Assembly: GCA_041581135.1 (NCBI GenBank)
Contig: JBFGCM010000020.1
Coordinates: 1-44,243, forward strand
DNA: 44,243 nucleotides
Source: JBFGCM01 sp041581135
GTDB taxonomy: Bacteria; Actinomycetota; Acidimicrobiia; Spongiisociales; UBA5794
Direction: 5' to 3'
Part shown: piece after piece, positions 42,770-44,243 of the stretch
Layout: every line of letters begins with the position of its first letter
Position numbering within the stretch: the first letter of the stretch is position 1
Notes under the pieces: model-generated
Told to the model about the DNA's origin: nothing
The model's database searches: none
The model's input: only the letters and a program-made list of their open reading frames with translations
Program-made: the position numbers and the translations under genes

Positions 42770-43920
42770 TGGACTTCTCCTGGACTCCCGAACAACTCGC
42801 CTTGCAGCAGGCGGTGATCGAGTTCGCCGCCCGAGAGCTCAACGAGGACGTCGTCGACCGCGATCGCAGCGGAGTCTTCCCTCGTGACGCCTGGAAGAAG
42901 TGCGCCGACTTCGGCCTCCAGTCGATGGCGGTGCCGGCGGAGTACAACACGTCCGACGTCGACACCGACTTGATGTCCGCAGTGCTCGCCATGGAGGGCC
43001 TCGGCTACGGGTGCCGCGACAACGGCCTGGACTTCGCGCTGGCGGCCCAGATGTGGACCGTGCAGTACCCGATCAACGAGTTCGGCACCGACGAGCAGAA
43101 GCGCCGCTACCTCCCTGCCATGTGCCGGGGCGACCTCATCGGAGCTCATGCCGTCACCGAACCCGACGCCGGCTCCGACCACATGGCCATGAGCACTCAC
43201 GCCATACCGGTCGAAGGCGGCTACTCGCTCACCGGTACCAAGCGCTACATCTCGCTGGCTCCGGTGGCCGACGTGGCATTGGTGTTCGCCACGGTCGACC
43301 CGGACAAGGGGCGGTGGGGACTGACGGCGTTCCTCGTCGAACTCGACTCTGCGGGCTGCACCGTCGGACCGGTCCGGGAGAAGATGGGCCTCCGCACCGT
43401 GCCGATGGGCGACCTCACGTTTGCGGACTGCTTCGTGGCGGAGGAGCACCGGCTCGGCCCCGAGGGTGCTGGTGCCAGCATCTCGGGCAGCTCGCTCGGC
43501 GTGGAACGGTGCTTCATCCTCGCCACCCAGGTGGGCGCCATGGCCCGCCAGCTGGAGGACGCGGTCGAGTTCGCCAAGACTCGCCGCCAGTTCGGGCAAC
43601 CCGTAGGCAAGTTCCAATCCGTCTCCAACCGCATTGCCGACATGAAGCTGTCGCTGGAGACGGCCCGGCTGCTCATGTACAAGGTGGCGTGGATGCTGGA
43701 CCAGGGCGAACCGGTGACCATGGAGGCCGCCCTGCTGAAGCTGCATCTCTCGGAGGTCTTCGTCCAGTCGAGTCTCGACGCCATCCGCACGCGGGGCGGC
43801 GCCGGATACCTCACGGAGAACGAAGTCGAGCGTGATCTACGCGATGCGGTCGGGGGATTGCTGTATGCGGGGACCAATGACATTCAACGGGTGCTCGTCG
43901 CCAGGATGTTGGGACTGTGA
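42769..43920 (+). CDS. Acyl-CoA dehydrogenase-like flavoprotein, probably acting on a carrier-bound amino acid
   Basis: The 383-residue protein has the full acyl-CoA dehydrogenase fold: 'AHAVTEPDAGSDHMAMSTHA', 'GTKRYISLAPVADVALVF', 'FAKTRRQFGQPVGKFQSVSNRIADMKL' in parts, and 'GLLYAGTNDIQRVLVARML'. The segment 'LGYGCRDNGLDFALAAQ' followed by 'YPINEFGT' resembles the prolyl-carrier-protein dehydrogenases of pyrrole pathways (PltE/RedW type) more than fatty-acid enzymes. Such enzymes oxidise prolyl-S-PCP to pyrroline or pyrrole. Its position between a cyclodeaminase and a ligase supports that role. It overlaps the preceding gene by one base and is followed two bases later by the ligase. Substrate is inferred. 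Confidence 0.87.
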   Translation: MDFSWTPEQLALQQAVIEFAARELNEDVVDRDRSGVFPRDAWKKCADFGLQSMAVPAEYNTSDVDTDLMSAVLAMEGLGYGCRDNGLDFALAAQMWTVQYPINEFGTDEQKRRYLPAMCRGDLIGAHAVTEPDAGSDHMAMSTHAIPVEGGYSLTGTKRYISLAPVADVALVFATVDPDKGRWGLTAFLVELDSAGCTVGPVREKMGLRTVPMGDLTFADCFVAEEHRLGPEGAGASISGSSLGVERCFILATQVGAMARQLEDAVEFAKTRRQFGQPVGKFQSVSNRIADMKLSLETARLLMYKVAWMLDQGEPVTMEAALLKLHLSEVFVQSSLDAIRTRGGAGYLTENEVERDLRDAVGGLLYAGTNDIQRVLVARMLGL

Positions 43921-43922
43921 CC

Positions 43923-44243
43923 ATGCCGGATGAAGAGCTGGTGTCGATCCCGCACGCCATCACGCGCGCGGCAGCTCGCAACCCCGACCATCCGGCCCTG
44001 TCGATGAACGGCCAGGAGCTCACGTACGGCGGCCTTGCCGCCCGCGTCAACAGCTTCGCGTCGATGCTGGCGGCCAACGGCGTGCGCTCCGGCGACCGGG
44101 TGGGTCTCTACGCGCACAAGTCCATCGAAGTGTTCGTGGCCCTCTTCGGAACGATGCAGGCCGGGGCACTGTACGTTCCCATCAACCCCGATGCCCCGGC
44201 TGCCTACGTGCGTCACATCCTGGACGACTGCGACATCGATCAC
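43923..44243 (+). CDS. AMP-forming ligase / adenylation protein (3' end outside window)
   Basis: Only the first 107 residues are present and the frame is open to the right edge. They match the N-terminus of ANL-superfamily enzymes: 'ELTYGGLAARVNSFASMLAA', 'SGDRVGLYAHKSIEVFVALF' and 'GALYVPINPDAPAAYVRHIL'. The 'P-I-N-P...HIL-D-C' pattern resembles the exosortase A-associated ligase and also free-standing prolyl adenylation proteins. It would activate the amino or carboxylic acid and load it on a carrier protein. The ATG is two bases after the dehydrogenase stop. The active-site motifs lie beyond the window, so specificity is open. Confidence 0.82.
   Translation, partial: MPDEELVSIPHAITRAAARNPDHPALSMNGQELTYGGLAARVNSFASMLAANGVRSGDRVGLYAHKSIEVFVALFGTMQAGALYVPINPDAPAAYVRHILDDCDIDH

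Overview
The window is high-GC DNA, densely packed with genes on both strands and with GTG and TTG starts beside ATG. A mycothiol synthase (mshD), a DivIVA-type coiled-coil protein, a DUF1707 protein, an LCP cell-wall ligase and several promoters that fit leaderless mRNA point to an actinobacterium. The protein style would suit an Acidimicrobiia-like lineage, but that is an impression and was not tested. I see no rRNA, tRNA, CRISPR, insertion sequence or phage gene. No gene-free stretch exceeds about 185 bases.

Layout. 1-4529 (minus): an operon with an MMPL/RND exporter, a small membrane protein and a DUF3352 protein that runs off the left edge. 4662-11851: mostly housekeeping genes (thrS, mshD, a patatin lipase, a DivIVA-like protein, azlC-azlD), plus an APH-fold protein that has lost both catalytic aspartates and a small zinc-ribbon membrane protein. 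11941-19412 (plus): a tightly coupled four-gene cassette made of an HEFGH metallopeptidase-like protein, a paralogue that has lost the zinc site, a 1176-residue TPR protein and an astacin-type metallopeptidase, followed by an acyltransferase-3 membrane protein. 20572-23386 (minus): LCP ligase, DUF1707 protein and acyl-CoA dehydrogenase. 23487-28314: a ceramidase-like membrane protein, an Lrp-type regulator divergent from 4-hydroxyphenylpyruvate dioxygenase, a DUF2237 protein, a methyltransferase and a MetE-like protein. 28373-31906: a nucleotide-translocase/HEAT/cyclic-nucleotide-binding fusion, divergent from a small protein carrying a related cyclic-nucleotide-binding domain.

31935-44243 is the most metabolically novel part. 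On the minus strand a phosphopantetheinyl transferase, a class II aldolase and the ATP-grasp / alpha-E / transglutaminase trio lie in one closely spaced run. Divergent from it, across 109 bases, is a biosynthetic operon: an NRPS (C-A-PCP) fused to a hydrolase-like domain without a nucleophile, a separate hydrolase with a Cys nucleophile, an ornithine cyclodeaminase, an acyl-CoA-dehydrogenase-like protein resembling prolyl-carrier-protein dehydrogenases, and an AMP-forming ligase cut by the right edge. The two hydrolases and the ligase resemble the trio that accompanies exosortase A in Gram-negative bacteria; here they sit with an NRPS and no exosortase is seen. A reasonable but unproven reading is that proline (or a related imino acid) is made, loaded on a carrier protein, oxidised and joined to an Asn-like residue.

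The two best candidates for undescribed systems are the 11941-19412 peptidase/pseudo-peptidase/TPR cassette and the NRPS operon at the right end.
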